The notes below the pieces were generated by a model. It was not told the DNA's origin and made no database searches. It worked only from the letters and a program-made list of their open reading frames with translations. A DNA stretch of 64,000 bases from RYN-230 sp963720645 (GTDB lineage Bacteria > Actinomycetota > Actinomycetes > Streptosporangiales > Streptosporangiaceae), in the NCBI GenBank assembly GCA_963720645.1, contig CAVRFX010000017.1:82196-146195 (forward strand). The letters run 5' to 3'. The position numbers were made by a program, and so were the translations under genes. Positions 55,007 to 63,767 of this stretch are shown here, one piece after another (the stretch's first letter is position 1; each line of letters begins with the position of its first letter).

Positions 55007-55387
55007 ATGCCACGGCAGATCATCACGACCGCGAACGCGCCAAGATCGCCGCTCTACAGCCAGGGAGTCAAGGCCGGGCCGCACGTGCTCGTCTCAGGCA
55101 TCGTCGGCATCGACCCGAGCACGGGCACCCTCGCCGGGGACACCATCCAGGATCAGACACGGCAGGCACTGGCGAATTGCGAGGCCATACTCCAAGCCGG
55201 CGGCGCCAGCCTGGATGACGTCATCGAGGTCGGGGTCCTGCTCACCAACCCTGCCGACTTCGCTGGCCTCAACGAGGAATACGCGCGGTGGTTCCCGTCC
55301 GAGCCACCGGCCCGCTACGTCGCCAAGCTCGGCGTCGACCTGCCCGGACTGCTCGTCTCGATCCGCATGGCAGCCTTCATCGCCTGA
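55007..55387 (+). CDS. RidA-family enamine/imine deaminase
   Basis: The 126-residue protein is a compact RidA (YjgF/UK114): ANAPRSPLYSQGVKAGPHVL, VSGIVGIDPSTGTLAGDTI, DQTRQALANCEAILQAGGAS, EYARWFPSEPPARYVAKLGV and the ending LLVSIRMAAFIA with the carboxylate-binding Arg. RidA hydrolyses reactive enamines made by PLP enzymes. AAGGAGAT precedes ATG 55007 by eight bases. It stands 97 bases after the GNAT/ligase gene. Confidence 0.93.
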   Translation: MPRQIITTANAPRSPLYSQGVKAGPHVLVSGIVGIDPSTGTLAGDTIQDQTRQALANCEAILQAGGASLDDVIEVGVLLTNPADFAGLNEEYARWFPSEPPARYVAKLGVDLPGLLVSIRMAAFIA

Positions 55388-55593
55388 CACCGCAGCCAGG
55401 ATGACGTCAGGCCTCACGGCAGGGTCAGTCCTGGTTGCCGCGTGGCGCGGTGGCGTTTGCCCGCCGTCAGCGCCCCGGACGGTTGCGGGATGATTCTGAT
55501 CGAGGGGCGCGTTCACCATAGAGGACACGACATGTCGTGTTGTTTGGGTGGGCGTGGGCTGCTGACGGCTCCGGGCCTTGAGAGGTGAGCGTG

Positions 55594-55959
55594 ATGACCG
55601 GTTGGTACGCAGAGCGGACGCCGGACAAGTCGGCCAAGGCCATGATCGCCGTGACGCTGCTCGCGCTGTTGCTGGTGGCGGCCGTGCCGGTAGCCCTGCT
55701 GGCCGCAGTGGTCATGATGGTGCTGGGATACGTCGTTGGCGGCCTCGCGCTGTTCGGCGGCTCGGTCCTCGCCGCCGCCATAGCTGTCGCGCTCGCGGGC
55801 ATGAACGGGATGCGGCACCTGCGCAAGCTGCTCTCCGGGGACAGCTTCCGAGTCGTGCGGCTGGACGGCAGCCAGTACACCGACGTCGCCGAGCCAGAGG
55901 GCAGGCCCTACACCAACCTTGTGCAGCTGGACCGCAGCGAGTACACCGAAGTTCGCTGA
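55594..55959 (+). CDS. small two-helix membrane protein
   Basis: The 121-residue protein has a polar start (MTGWYAERTPDKSAKAMIAV) and then two long hydrophobic segments at about residues 16-38 and 44-70. The soluble C-terminal tail has LSGDSFRVVRLDGSQYTDVA and a second similar NLVQLDRSEYTEVR, a short internal repeat (R/Q-LD-x-S-x-YT-x-V). I do not recognise a family. I prefer ATG 55594, with AGAGGTGAG just upstream; GTG 55585 is the alternative. Confidence 0.65.
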   Translation: MTGWYAERTPDKSAKAMIAVTLLALLLVAAVPVALLAAVVMMVLGYVVGGLALFGGSVLAAAIAVALAGMNGMRHLRKLLSGDSFRVVRLDGSQYTDVAEPEGRPYTNLVQLDRSEYTEVR

Positions 55960-56052
55960 CCTGGCGCCCCCCTTAGTGCGTGCAGCCGGGCGGCCCCACG
56001 CTACGTCGTCTCGGCGGAGACGTTTGCGCGCGGACCGCCGGGGTGGGGCGGG

Positions 56053-56415
56053 TTATTCATCCCGGTGCACGGTGCCGGGGGCAAAGGCAGGAAGGCAGAC
56101 CGAGAGGTATTCGGCGCCGTCGGCTCCGGGGGTGCTGTAGCGCACCCATTCCCCGGGCCGGGTATGGACTGCCTGGCCGACCTGCACCGTCATTCGGCCC
56201 TGTTCGGATTCCACGACCAAGGCACCCCGCAGCACGATCGTGAATTCGTCGAACTCCGGGCGCTGCCCGGGCTCAGCCCAGCCAGCGGGACTGCGCATGT
56301 ACGCGATGCTCAGGCCATCCTGGCCCGTGTTCGCCAGGCCGACGTACTCATCGATCAGCTTGGGCGGCTGGCCAGCCGCAGCCACCCGGCTCGGCCCGGG
56401 GATCAGGTCAGGCAT
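56053..56415 (-). CDS. small cupin-domain protein
   Basis: The 120-residue protein is a single cupin barrel: LANTGQDGLSIAYMRSPAGW, RPEFDEFTIVLRGALVVESE (motif 1 with Glu but no HxH) and VGQAVHTRPGEWVRYSTPG, then EYLSVCLPAF. Such ethanolamine-utilisation-like cupins often lack metal. It starts 43 bases after the TetR 3 stop on the same strand and is probably cotranscribed with it. Confidence 0.82.
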   Translation of the reverse strand: MPDLIPGPSRVAAAGQPPKLIDEYVGLANTGQDGLSIAYMRSPAGWAEPGQRPEFDEFTIVLRGALVVESEQGRMTVQVGQAVHTRPGEWVRYSTPGADGAEYLSVCLPAFAPGTVHRDE

Positions 56416-56458
56416 GACACGAGTATCCCGCAACGGCCGGGCAGGCCATACCGCCTGC

Positions 56459-57118
56459 CTACCGTCGCAGCCGCTTCTGGCCGCGGCTCGTATCGGCGCC
56501 GTAGCGTAGCCCGTCGATGAGGATGGCGACCATGCGCTGGCTGTAGGCGACTCCCTCGTCCGCGACGGGCAGGCACAGATTGGCGACGGCGTGCAGCAGG
56601 TCCCCGGGGCTGATGCTGGCACGGATCTCGCCACTGGTTGCCGCGGCTTCGAGCAGTGATCCGAGGGCGGGTCCGAGTCGCTGCATGAAGTAGCTGGGCA
56701 GGGCATCGAACGCCGGATCGCCTGAATGAAGAGCTGTGGCGAGGCCTCGTTTGGTCGCGAGGAATGCGGTGTACCGGTGGAGCCACATTGCGAGTGCTGT
56801 TCCTGGCTCATGAGCGGCGGCCAGTGCCGGGGCCGCGTCGGCGCAGGCGTCCACCTCGCGCTGGAACACGGCCTTGACCAGGTCCGAGCGCCGGGGGAAG
56901 TGCCTATACAGAGTTCCGACTCCCACGCCGGCCAGATCAGCGATCTGCTTCGCGGGTGCGTCCACGCCTGACGTGCTGAAGACGGCCTTCGCTGCTTCAA
57001 GCAGGGAGTCGATGTTGCGTTGCGCGTCGGCGCGCAGCCGGCGCGGCTCCCGTTCAGGTGCGCCCGGACCTGCAGAGCGGGGTGGGCCGGCCCCGGGCGG
57101 CGCCGAGTCCTCCGTCAC
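56459..57118 (-). CDS. TetR-family transcriptional regulator 3
   Basis: The 219-residue protein has a basic lead (REPRRLRADAQRNIDSLLEA) and the helix-turn-helix APAKQIADLAGVGVGTLYRH with FPRRSDLVKAVFQREVDACA. The ligand domain (HEPGTALAMWLHRYTAFLAT, KRGLATALHSGD) parallels TetR 2. I use GTG 57118, with AAGGAG upstream, rather than the longer frame from 57217. It is divergent from the aldo-keto reductase at 57247; the 128-base gap holds two 15-bp CGGAA-type operators. It probably represses both directions. Confidence 0.9.
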   Translation of the reverse strand: MTEDSAPPGAGPPRSAGPGAPEREPRRLRADAQRNIDSLLEAAKAVFSTSGVDAPAKQIADLAGVGVGTLYRHFPRRSDLVKAVFQREVDACADAAPALAAAHEPGTALAMWLHRYTAFLATKRGLATALHSGDPAFDALPSYFMQRLGPALGSLLEAAATSGEIRASISPGDLLHAVANLCLPVADEGVAYSQRMVAILIDGLRYGADTSRGQKRLRR

Positions 57119-57140
57119 CGCACTCCTTGGCTTGCATAAC

Positions 57141-57178
57141 CGGAAAGTATTTCCGTATAGTTCCGGAAGAGCGTTCCG
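57141..57178. promoter_or_regulatory. two TetR-type operators, CGGAA-N5-TTCCG
   Basis: CGGAAAGTATTTCCG (57141-57155, perfect six-base arms) and CGGAAGAGCGTTCCG (57164-57178, five-base arms) start 23 bases apart, between TetR 3 and the aldo-keto reductase. The arrangement matches that beside TetR 2. Confidence 0.65.
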
Positions 57179-57246
57179 CTTCGCTCCAGGATACGGCCCC
57201 GGCAGAGTGCCGCCCACGTCCCGGCCACGAACTCAGGAGAAATCGC

Positions 57247-58275
57247 GTGCACTACCGCACCCTCGGCCGGACCGGCATCAAGGTCAGCCCCTACGCGCTC
57301 GGCGCGATGATGCTCGGGGCCATCGGCAACCCCGACCACGACGAATCGGTCCGCATCATCCACAAAGCGCTGGACGCGGGGATCAACTTCGTTGACACTG
57401 CCGACGTGTACTCCCGCGGCGAGTCCGAGGAGATCGTGGGGCAGGCACTCAAGGGGCGCCGCGACGACGTCGTGCTCGCGACCAAGGTGCACCTCCCGAT
57501 GGGGGACGATCCTAACCGTCGGGGCAACTCCAGGCGCTGGATCATGGCCGAGGTCGAGAACTCGCTGCGCCGCCTGCAGACCGACCACATCGACCTGTAC
57601 CAGATCCACCGGCCGGACCCTGACACCGACATCGAGGAGACACTGTCCGCCCTCTCGGACCTGATCCACAGCGGCAAAGTCCGGGTGATCGGCTCTTCCA
57701 CGATGCCCGCGTCCGACATCGTCGAAGCCCAGTGGGTGGCCGAGCGGCGCGGCCTGGAACGGTTCCGCACCGAGCAGCCGCCCTACTCGATCCTCAACCG
57801 CGGCATCGAAACCGAGGTCCTGCCCGTCGCCCAGCGCTACGGGATGGGCACGATGGTGTGGAGCCCGCTCGCGAAGGGAATGCTCACCGGGCGCATCCGC
57901 AAGGGCCAGCAGACCGACCTCCGCCGCGCTGCCATGCTCACGAGCTTCAGTGATGAGCGCCGGCTCGATGCCGTCGAGCAGATCATCCCGCTCGCCGACG
58001 AGGCGGGCCTGCCGATGACGCACTTCGCGATGGCGTTCGCGATCGCTCATCCCGGCGTGACCAGCGCGATCATCGGGCCGCGCACGATGGAGCAGCTCGA
58101 TGACCTGCTCGCCGGCACCGGCGTGACACTCACCGACGACCTACTCGACCGGATCGATGAGATCGTCCCGCCAGGCACCAACGTCGGCATGCCCGACCAG
58201 TCCGCCTACCTGCCCCCGCCCCTCCAGCGCCCGGACCTCCGCCGCCGGCCCGCCAGCGAGCGCGCCGCCGCCTGA
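57247..58275 (+). CDS. aldo/keto reductase
   Basis: The 342-residue protein is a TIM-barrel AKR: MHYRTLGRTGIKVSPYALGA, then INFVDTADVYSRGESEEIVG with the catalytic Asp and Tyr, DDVVLATKVHLPMG (Lys), HIDLYQIHRPDPDTDIEET (His) and the NADPH-binding TSAIIGPRTMEQLDDLLAG. It reduces carbonyl compounds; the subgroup resembles YajO/Tas-like reductases. AGGAGA precedes GTG 57247. It is divergent from TetR 3, which is likely to control it. Confidence 0.92.
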   Translation: MHYRTLGRTGIKVSPYALGAMMLGAIGNPDHDESVRIIHKALDAGINFVDTADVYSRGESEEIVGQALKGRRDDVVLATKVHLPMGDDPNRRGNSRRWIMAEVENSLRRLQTDHIDLYQIHRPDPDTDIEETLSALSDLIHSGKVRVIGSSTMPASDIVEAQWVAERRGLERFRTEQPPYSILNRGIETEVLPVAQRYGMGTMVWSPLAKGMLTGRIRKGQQTDLRRAAMLTSFSDERRLDAVEQIIPLADEAGLPMTHFAMAFAIAHPGVTSAIIGPRTMEQLDDLLAGTGVTLTDDLLDRIDEIVPPGTNVGMPDQSAYLPPPLQRPDLRRRPASERAAA

Positions 58276-58351
58276 CCGGACCCCGTGCTCGTCTGCCGCC
58301 CTGGGCCAAGCGCGTCAGCTGGTCAGACCGGAGGGCCGATAGCGTGAGAGG

Positions 58352-58774
58352 ATGGCATCTACCGACAAGATCGAGGCATTCCTCGCTGAGCCGCGTAACG
58401 TCATCGTCGCCGGGATCCGCCGCGACGGGCGCCCGCACCTGAGCCCCAACTGGTTCTACTGGGATGGCCAGCGCTTCTACGTCTCGACCACGCGGGACCG
58501 GGTGAAATACGCCATCTTCCGCCGGGACCCGCGGGCGCAGCTTCTCATCGACGATCCAACCAGGTTTCGCGCCGTGCTGGTCCCGGCCACCGTCGAGATC
58601 CGCGAGGATCTGGCCGCGGAATTGCCCCGCTTCCGTGCTATCCGGGAAAAGCACGGGATGGCCGTGCCGGACGACGATGAGCATCTGCGGGCACTGACGG
58701 CAGACGGCCGGGTTCTGCTGGCCATCACACCGGATGAGCCGCCCTCGGGCTGGACGAGCTGGGGCTTGGACTAA
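58352..58774 (+). CDS. PPOX-class F420-dependent protein
   Basis: The 140-residue protein has the split-barrel features of F420-linked PPOX enzymes: KIEAFLAEPRNVIVAGIRRD, GRPHLSPNWFYWDGQRFYVS, TTRDRVKYAIFRRDPRAQLL and IDDPTRFRAVLVPATVEIRE. It follows the aldo-keto reductase by 76 bases on the same strand. It is the third PPOX-type gene of the window. Confidence 0.88.
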   Translation: MASTDKIEAFLAEPRNVIVAGIRRDGRPHLSPNWFYWDGQRFYVSTTRDRVKYAIFRRDPRAQLLIDDPTRFRAVLVPATVEIREDLAAELPRFRAIREKHGMAVPDDDEHLRALTADGRVLLAITPDEPPSGWTSWGLD

Positions 58775-59005
58775 CGGTCATCCCCGCCCGGCAATCCGCC
58801 CGTCCCCGTGGCTTCGCTCTCGTGGCCATGCTTCCTTGTGCTGCGCGGCACTGGAGCCACCCGCCTCTGCAGCAAGATGGCACGCGGGCCGCCAGTCCAG
58901 GGTCCCCCGGGCAGCGTTAGTATGACGGTGGTCGTGCTTGCGCCCCTCTCCAGGTATCTGGCGAGCACGATCCGTAGGGCCAGGGCGCCTCACCGGAGGA
59001 ACGCC

Positions 59006-59317
59006 ATGGCAGGAACACTCCTCGCAGCCGCCGCATCATCATGGGCAGTGCTGATGGGCATCGCCCCGCTACTGCAGATCCGCCGCATGCTCCGGCACCA
59101 GTCCTCCCGCGAAGTGTCCATCGGCTATTTCACGATCCTGCTCATCGGATTCCTGCTGTGGATCGCCTACGGGGCGGCGGCTCGAATCCCAGCGCTGGTA
59201 ATCCCTAACGCCGTCGCCGCGCTCGTCGGGTCAGCCGTCATCATCGTCGCGCTCCGGCTGCGCCGTCAGCCAGCCAGCGGTTCATCATCGCCGGATGATC
59301 CCCGGGCGCAGCGCTAG
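59006..59317 (+). CDS. SemiSWEET-type PQ-loop membrane protein
   Basis: The 103-residue protein has three membrane helices in the SemiSWEET plan. Helix 1 with the PQ-loop-like IAPLLQIRRMLRHQSSREVS (P and Q kept), helix 2 IGYFTILLIGFLLWIAYGAA with the family's LxGxxxWxxYG, and helix 3 VIPNAVAALVGSAVIIVALR (the substrate-facing PN). These dimers transport sugars. GGAGGAAC lies before ATG 59006. Confidence 0.9.
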   Translation: MAGTLLAAAASSWAVLMGIAPLLQIRRMLRHQSSREVSIGYFTILLIGFLLWIAYGAAARIPALVIPNAVAALVGSAVIIVALRLRRQPASGSSSPDDPRAQR

Positions 59318-59331
59318 CGAGCGGATCCGGG

Positions 59332-59609
59332 TCAGGGCAGGAGACGGCTGGCATGCCGAGCGTAGATTTCCCGCATACTGTCCGGGTCGGGCGGCGAGTC
59401 CGGACGCAAGGCCGCGCCGATCTCGCGCATGAAGGCGAGGGCGGGGTCGGCTGGCGACCAGATTCCCAGCACCAGGGCCCCGCCGCACGCATTCAGGTGA
59501 CCCTGACGGGACGCCATTCGATGCCGGGGTCCAGCGCGCCCAGGGTTGCCGGCATGTCACCCCGGCCGAGCGCCTCGTACAAGTCCTTCATCATCTGCAC
59601 ATTGCTCAT
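59332..59609 (-). pseudogene. remnant: NTF2-like start joined to a cupin tail
   Basis: From ATG 59609 the frame reads MSNVQMMKDLYEALGRGDMP and continues to GALDPGIEWRPVRV, the first third of a SnoaL/NTF2-like protein. It stops at 59493 soon after. From about 59490, in another frame, comes GALVLGIWSPADPALAFMRE, then IGAALRPDSPPDPDSMREIY and ARHASRLLP. This is the typical C-terminal end of a small cupin protein (like the one at 20279), with a TGA at 59332. Neither half is complete, so this looks like a deletion that joined two neighbouring genes. Confidence 0.55.
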
Positions 59610-59805
59610 CGCTGACCCCTTCAGCCGTTCCTGCGGCGCGTACGCCGGTTCACCGATCCCGGCATCACCCGGCCAGGCCAATTACCCTCGGCCGCCAAGC
59701 GCGTGACGCAGCCGCCCCCAAGGCCTCGCGTGAGGGCCTGGTCAAGGTGATGGGCGCGCGCGGCCGCTGCTGACCGTGCTGGATTTGGCCGGCATACTTG
59801 CTTCC

Positions 59806-60867
59806 ATGAGCTGTGAGGTCTCCTGGTTTGCCGCGCTGTGCGACGACGACTATGAGTTTCTCGGCGTGCCGGACGGCAGGCTGCAGTCGAGCTGGGAACA
59901 TTGCCGCGATATCGCACTCGGCGCGGAGCAGGCCGGATACGACAATCTGCTGCTGCCCTCGGGTTATGCGATGGGGATCGACTCGGTTGCGTTCGCCGCC
60001 GGGATCGCGCCGCTGCTGCGCCGGATGCAGCTGCTGGTCGCGGTACGGATGGGCGAGATGTGGCCCCCGCAGCTCGCCCGGCAGCTCGCCACGATCGATC
60101 AGATGCTCGACGGGCGCCTGACGATCAACATCATCTCCTCCGGGCTGCCCGGCCAGAGCCTGGAATCGGCGGCCAGGTACCGCCGCACCCTGGAAATCAT
60201 GCACGTACTGCGTGACCTGCTCAACGGCAAGCCCGTCAACTTCCACGGCGAGTTCATCAACATCACCCTGGACCCGCCGCGCCTGCGCCCGGTCCGGGGT
60301 GGCTGCCCGCCGTTTTATTTCGGCGGCCTGTCCGAGGCGGCGCGGGAGGTCGCCGCCCAGGCCGCCGACGTGTTCTTGATGTGGCCCGACACGCTGCCTG
60401 GAGTAAAGACCGTCCTGGAAGACATGCGGGCACGCGCCGCCCGCTACGGCCGTACGCTGCGGTTCGGCTACCGCGCTCACGTCATCGTCCGCGCCACCGA
60501 GGCCGAAGCCCGGGCCGCCGCGCAGCGCCTGGTTTCGCGGCTCGATGACCACACCGGCGACACCATCCGCCGCCGGTCCCTGGACACCAGCTCCGCGGGA
60601 ACCCAGCGGCAGGACGAGCTCCGCGGCATGGCCGATGATGACGGCTACGCCGAACCGAACCTGTGGACCGGCATCGGCCGGGCGCGCTCTGGCGCCGGCG
60701 CGGCCATCGTCGGTGACCCCGATCAGGTACTGGCCAAAATCCGCGCCTACGCAGACCTCGGCATGGACGCCTTCATCCTGTCGGGTTACCCGCACGCCGC
60801 CGAAGCCGACTTGTTCGCCCGGCACGTGCTGCCACACCTTGACCACGCACCACTGCTCCCGCGCTGA
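59806..60867 (+). CDS. LLM-class flavin-dependent monooxygenase (SsuD-like)
   Basis: The 353-residue protein has the luciferase barrel of alkanesulfonate monooxygenases: SWFAALCDDDYEFLGVPDGR, SWEHCRDIALGAEQAGYDNL, ARQLATIDQMLDGRLTINII, GRARSGAGAAIVGDPDQVLA and DAFILSGYPHAAEADLFARH, the last nearly identical to the SsuD family end. It uses FMNH2 supplied by a separate reductase; none lies nearby. ATG 59806 begins the family match; ten upstream in-frame codons are unrelated. Confidence 0.9.
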   Translation: MSCEVSWFAALCDDDYEFLGVPDGRLQSSWEHCRDIALGAEQAGYDNLLLPSGYAMGIDSVAFAAGIAPLLRRMQLLVAVRMGEMWPPQLARQLATIDQMLDGRLTINIISSGLPGQSLESAARYRRTLEIMHVLRDLLNGKPVNFHGEFINITLDPPRLRPVRGGCPPFYFGGLSEAAREVAAQAADVFLMWPDTLPGVKTVLEDMRARAARYGRTLRFGYRAHVIVRATEAEARAAAQRLVSRLDDHTGDTIRRRSLDTSSAGTQRQDELRGMADDDGYAEPNLWTGIGRARSGAGAAIVGDPDQVLAKIRAYADLGMDAFILSGYPHAAEADLFARHVLPHLDHAPLLPR

Positions 60868-60975
60868 ACCCGCACCACCCATCCCGCATGCCAACAGGCG
60901 CAATGTCGCGCCGTCGGGCGGATAGACGTGGTTTTGCTGGGCGTCGTCATGTTGCGGCTTCGGTGGCAGGCGCAT

Positions 60976-61584
60976 TTAAGGGGCGGTGAGCAGTTTCTCG
61001 ATCTCCTCGATGATCTGGGCGTTGTCTTGGTAGCGGATCGCGTGGATGCCCGCTTCCCGCGCGCCGTCCACACACAGGTCCGCGTCGTCGACGAAGACCG
61101 TCTCCTGGGCGCGGACGTTGAGGCGCGTGCAGATCAGGGCGTAGATCCGGGGATCGGGCTTGTTCATCCCGGCCTCGTGTGAATATACGATCTCGTCAAC
61201 GAGGTCTTCGAATCCGTAGGCCTCCTGCTCGCGTTCCCGTGCGCCGACGAAGCTGTTACTCAAGATCCCGGTGCGATACCGTGGCCGCAGCCGGCGGGCG
61301 TACTCGATCAGCTCGGTGTTCGCGGTGCCCAGGTACTGACGCCAGATGTCGGCCATGAACGCCGCGAGCTGCTGCCGGTCCAGGCTGAGGCGATCAGTGA
61401 TCGCCTGGTGCACGTCGTCCTCGGTGATCGTGCCGACGCTGCCGCCTGCCCAGGCGTCGTGCATGCGTTTGTTGAGTTCCCCGGCCGGCAGCCTGAGCCG
61501 GGTCTCCCACAACTCGGTGACACCAAGGTCCGGGGTGATCTCCAATACGCCACCGATGTCGAAAACCACCGCGCGGATCGCCAT
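60976..61584 (-). CDS. HAD-superfamily hydrolase
   Basis: The protein of about 202 residues begins AIRAVVFDIGGVLEITPDLG (motif I, nucleophile Asp). It has GILSNSFVGAREREQEAYGF (motif II, Ser/Asn) and SHEAGMNKPDPRIYALICTR (motif III, Lys), then ETVFVDDADLCVDGAREAGI (motif IV, Asp pair). The second acid of the DxD is Gly, as in the FD-x-GGVL subgroup, so phosphatase activity is not assured. ATG 61584 is favoured over the GTG at 61593. Confidence 0.88.
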   Translation of the reverse strand: MAIRAVVFDIGGVLEITPDLGVTELWETRLRLPAGELNKRMHDAWAGGSVGTITEDDVHQAITDRLSLDRQQLAAFMADIWRQYLGTANTELIEYARRLRPRYRTGILSNSFVGAREREQEAYGFEDLVDEIVYSHEAGMNKPDPRIYALICTRLNVRAQETVFVDDADLCVDGAREAGIHAIRYQDNAQIIEEIEKLLTAP

Positions 61585-61593
61585 GATGGCCAC

Positions 61594-62266
61594 TGGCCTC
61601 CTTGCCCCGGGCGCTGTACCCGGCTGGCTTCATGCTCCGGCTTACCCCAGGGGACAGGTCAAGCGCTCACATTGCGCAAGCACGCGAGGGGGCCCTCCCG
61701 GCAGCCGGCACGGCCCCGGCTGGATGGCACCTGGCCCGCGCGGCGCCGCCGCCCGCGAACGCCGTTCCCTGGCCGGCGCAGGCGGCGGGTGGCGGGCCCA
61801 GTGTGCCCGCGATCACCGTGTCAACACGCGGTCAGATGACGGTCAGACGATTTGACGAGTGCGGGGAGGTCGTAGGAACCAGGCCTTGACCTGTATTTCC
61901 TTGTGAAGTTATGGGATTCCGGGCCCCGACTTCGTCCTATGCGGCCGAGGGGTCTTTCGGCCCTGCCCTGGGTGCGAAGCTGTTTTCGATACCCGGCTCC
62001 AGGGATTGCCGGCGTTCACTGGCCGGGCGTCGAAGTCTATCCGCCAGCTCCTCGCCCGCCACGGGGCGCGCATCGCGGCGTCACCCGAGAGCTTCCTCGT
62101 CGAGGGCCTGACCGGGGCCTTGGTCGAGGGTGAACTGGGGCGGGCCGGCGCCTGGGGCGAGCGCCTGAGCGGGGTGACTGCCTCCGAGGCGCCGCCGGGG
62201 CGCCGCCAGGCCTCCTGGCGCCGTTCGCTGTCAAGAGCGCGACGGTGCGCGAACACCGTGGAGCCG
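61594..62266. other. 670-base region with a flavodoxin remnant
   Basis: No complete gene is present. On the + strand, from about 62015 to 62170, the reading frame gives SIRQLLARHGARIAASPESF, then LVEGLTGALVEGELGRAGAW and GERLSG. This matches the last third of actinomycete flavodoxin-like proteins, which typically end with a REGELERAxxWG-type segment. The N-terminal FMN loop is nowhere upstream (61600-62000 has no match in any frame). It therefore looks like another gene tail left by deletion. The rest shows nothing I can name. Confidence 0.5.
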
Positions 62267-63144
62267 TTAGCGGGCCCGGCGACTGTAGTCGAAGAAGTTG
62301 AGGACCCACTCCGCCAGCTTGTGGCCGGCGGATGGGGCCGCGCTGCCAGCGCTGGCAGGGTTGTTGAGTTGCTCGCCCAGAGCCCTCAACGCGGGAGCAA
62401 GCACCGGGCCGGTCATCGGTCTTCCGTGGCCCGGCGCCAGCACGCTCGGCTCCAGCCGGGCCAGTTCAGACACCGACCCGGTTGCTGCTCGCCAGTTCCA
62501 GGTGGCAAAGCGCGGTGGCCCGCCGAGGGTGTGCCTTAGCGACAGGGCGTCGCCAAGCGAATTGAGGTTGACGGTCAGGACGGCGTCGCCCGGGATGAGG
62601 GCACGGTCTCCCTCCCGAAACAGCGCCAGGTGTCCAGGGGTGTGGCCGGGCGTGGGGATGACCTGCCAGTCCGGCAGGCCGGGGACGCCTGCGTTCGGGT
62701 CGATAGGGCTCAGCCCGTCCTGCCCGCAGGGGAACATCCAGCTCCGCTCGACACGGGCCAAGGCGCCGATGATGCGGCCAGAGGGGGGCAAGGGCAGTTC
62801 GCCGGGGTGCACATACACGGTGACGTCCCACATGTGGGCCAGTTCGGAAGCGGAGCCAGCGTGGTCGGGGTGCACGTGCGTCAGCACGATCGCTCGTGGC
62901 CGGGCCCGGCTCCGAACAGGGTCTCCGCTGCGCTCCTGATCAATTCAGCCCGGCCCCGCCACCCGGTGTCAACCAATACCCAGGTTTCGCCCGACTGCAC
63001 GAAGTAGACGTTCGAGTCTCGCCGTTTCCCAGTGACCAGGCAATAGACCCCTGTGGCGACGGTTTCTTCGAGCGTGGCGCCGTGCAGGTACCTGTCCACG
63101 TCGAATTGACGGCCCCCGAGCCAGTCCTCTTGTGATGCTTCCAC
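62267..63144 (-). pseudogene. metallo-beta-lactamase-fold hydrolase, one frameshift
   Basis: The N-terminal part from GTG 63144 reads VEASQEDWLGGRQFDVDRYL, then TGVYCLVTGKRRDSNVYFVQ and TWVLVDTGWRGRAELIRSA. After one missing C at about 62892 (expected GPRPRAIVLTHVHPDHAGSA) the zinc-binding motif HVHPDHAGS appears. VIPTPGHTPGHLALFREGDR, ALIPGDAVL and LAPGHGRPMTG follow, which supply the remaining zinc ligands. All ligands of a dinuclear site are present over about 290 residues, so the gene would be functional if the indel is an error. A TATATA stretch at 63152-63157 lies just upstream of the start. Confidence 0.82.
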
Positions 63145-63227
63145 AAGGCCGATATATAACGACCCTGGGCATGCAGCCAGGGTCGTTGGTCCTAGCGGCC
63201 GCGAAGGCCCCCGAGATGCAGGAACTT

Positions 63228-63767
63228 CTAGGCGGAGATGCGCAGACGCATGACCCAGCGCCACTTGGCGATACGACGGTCGCGGACGAATCCAAACTCT
63301 TCGAACAGGCTTTCTGGCCCGGTATGCAGGTAGGCGCCACGTTGCGGGTCACGTCCAGCCACCTGCTCGGGGTAGGCCTCGACCAAGCCTCCGCCAGCAT
63401 CGGCTATCGCGGCCAGCACCGCGGCAACCCCGGCCCGCGCCACGCCTTTGCGGCGGGACCCGGAACCGGTGAACAAGCAGCCGATCCGCCAGTCGGGCAA
63501 CTCGGCCAGGCCCTTCTCATAGGCCTTGGGGTTCTTGATGCTAGCCACCTCAGCCGGTGGCCCGTACTGACACCAGCCCACGCAGCGGCCGTCACGATAG
63601 ACGAGCATCTGGTGGACGGTGCCGTTGTTCACGTGAGTGAGTTTGGCCTCGCGGTTGCCTGCTGCGGTGCTGTCCTTGCTGATTCCCCCGGGATGAAAGC
63701 CGATACACCAGCAGCCACCCCAGACACCGTTGTTCGCCTCAACCAGTGCGGCTACATGCTCGGGCAA
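63228..63767 (-). CDS. GNAT-type acetyltransferase, probably cut at its 5' end
   Basis: The 179-residue frame has GGCWCIGFHPGGISKDSTAA, then HQMLVYRDGRCVGWCQYGPP, WRIGCLFTGSGSRRKGVARA (the acetyl-CoA loop, R-x-x-G-V/A pattern) and YLHTGPESLFEEFGFVRDRR, ending WVMRLRIS. This is a GNAT of the group that begins about 15-20 residues earlier in relatives. The only start is a TTG at 63767 with no ribosome site. Just upstream lies the fragment of an unrelated gene on the opposite strand. The 5' end has probably been lost at a junction near 63765. Confidence 0.75.
   Translation of the reverse strand: MPEHVAALVEANNGVWGGCWCIGFHPGGISKDSTAAGNREAKLTHVNNGTVHQMLVYRDGRCVGWCQYGPPAEVASIKNPKAYEKGLAELPDWRIGCLFTGSGSRRKGVARAGVAAVLAAIADAGGGLVEAYPEQVAGRDPQRGAYLHTGPESLFEEFGFVRDRRIAKWRWVMRLRISA

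Noticed and set aside
61903..62133. 76-codon plus-strand frame before the flavodoxin remnant
   Set aside because: It reads the remnant region in the wrong frame and shows no family features.
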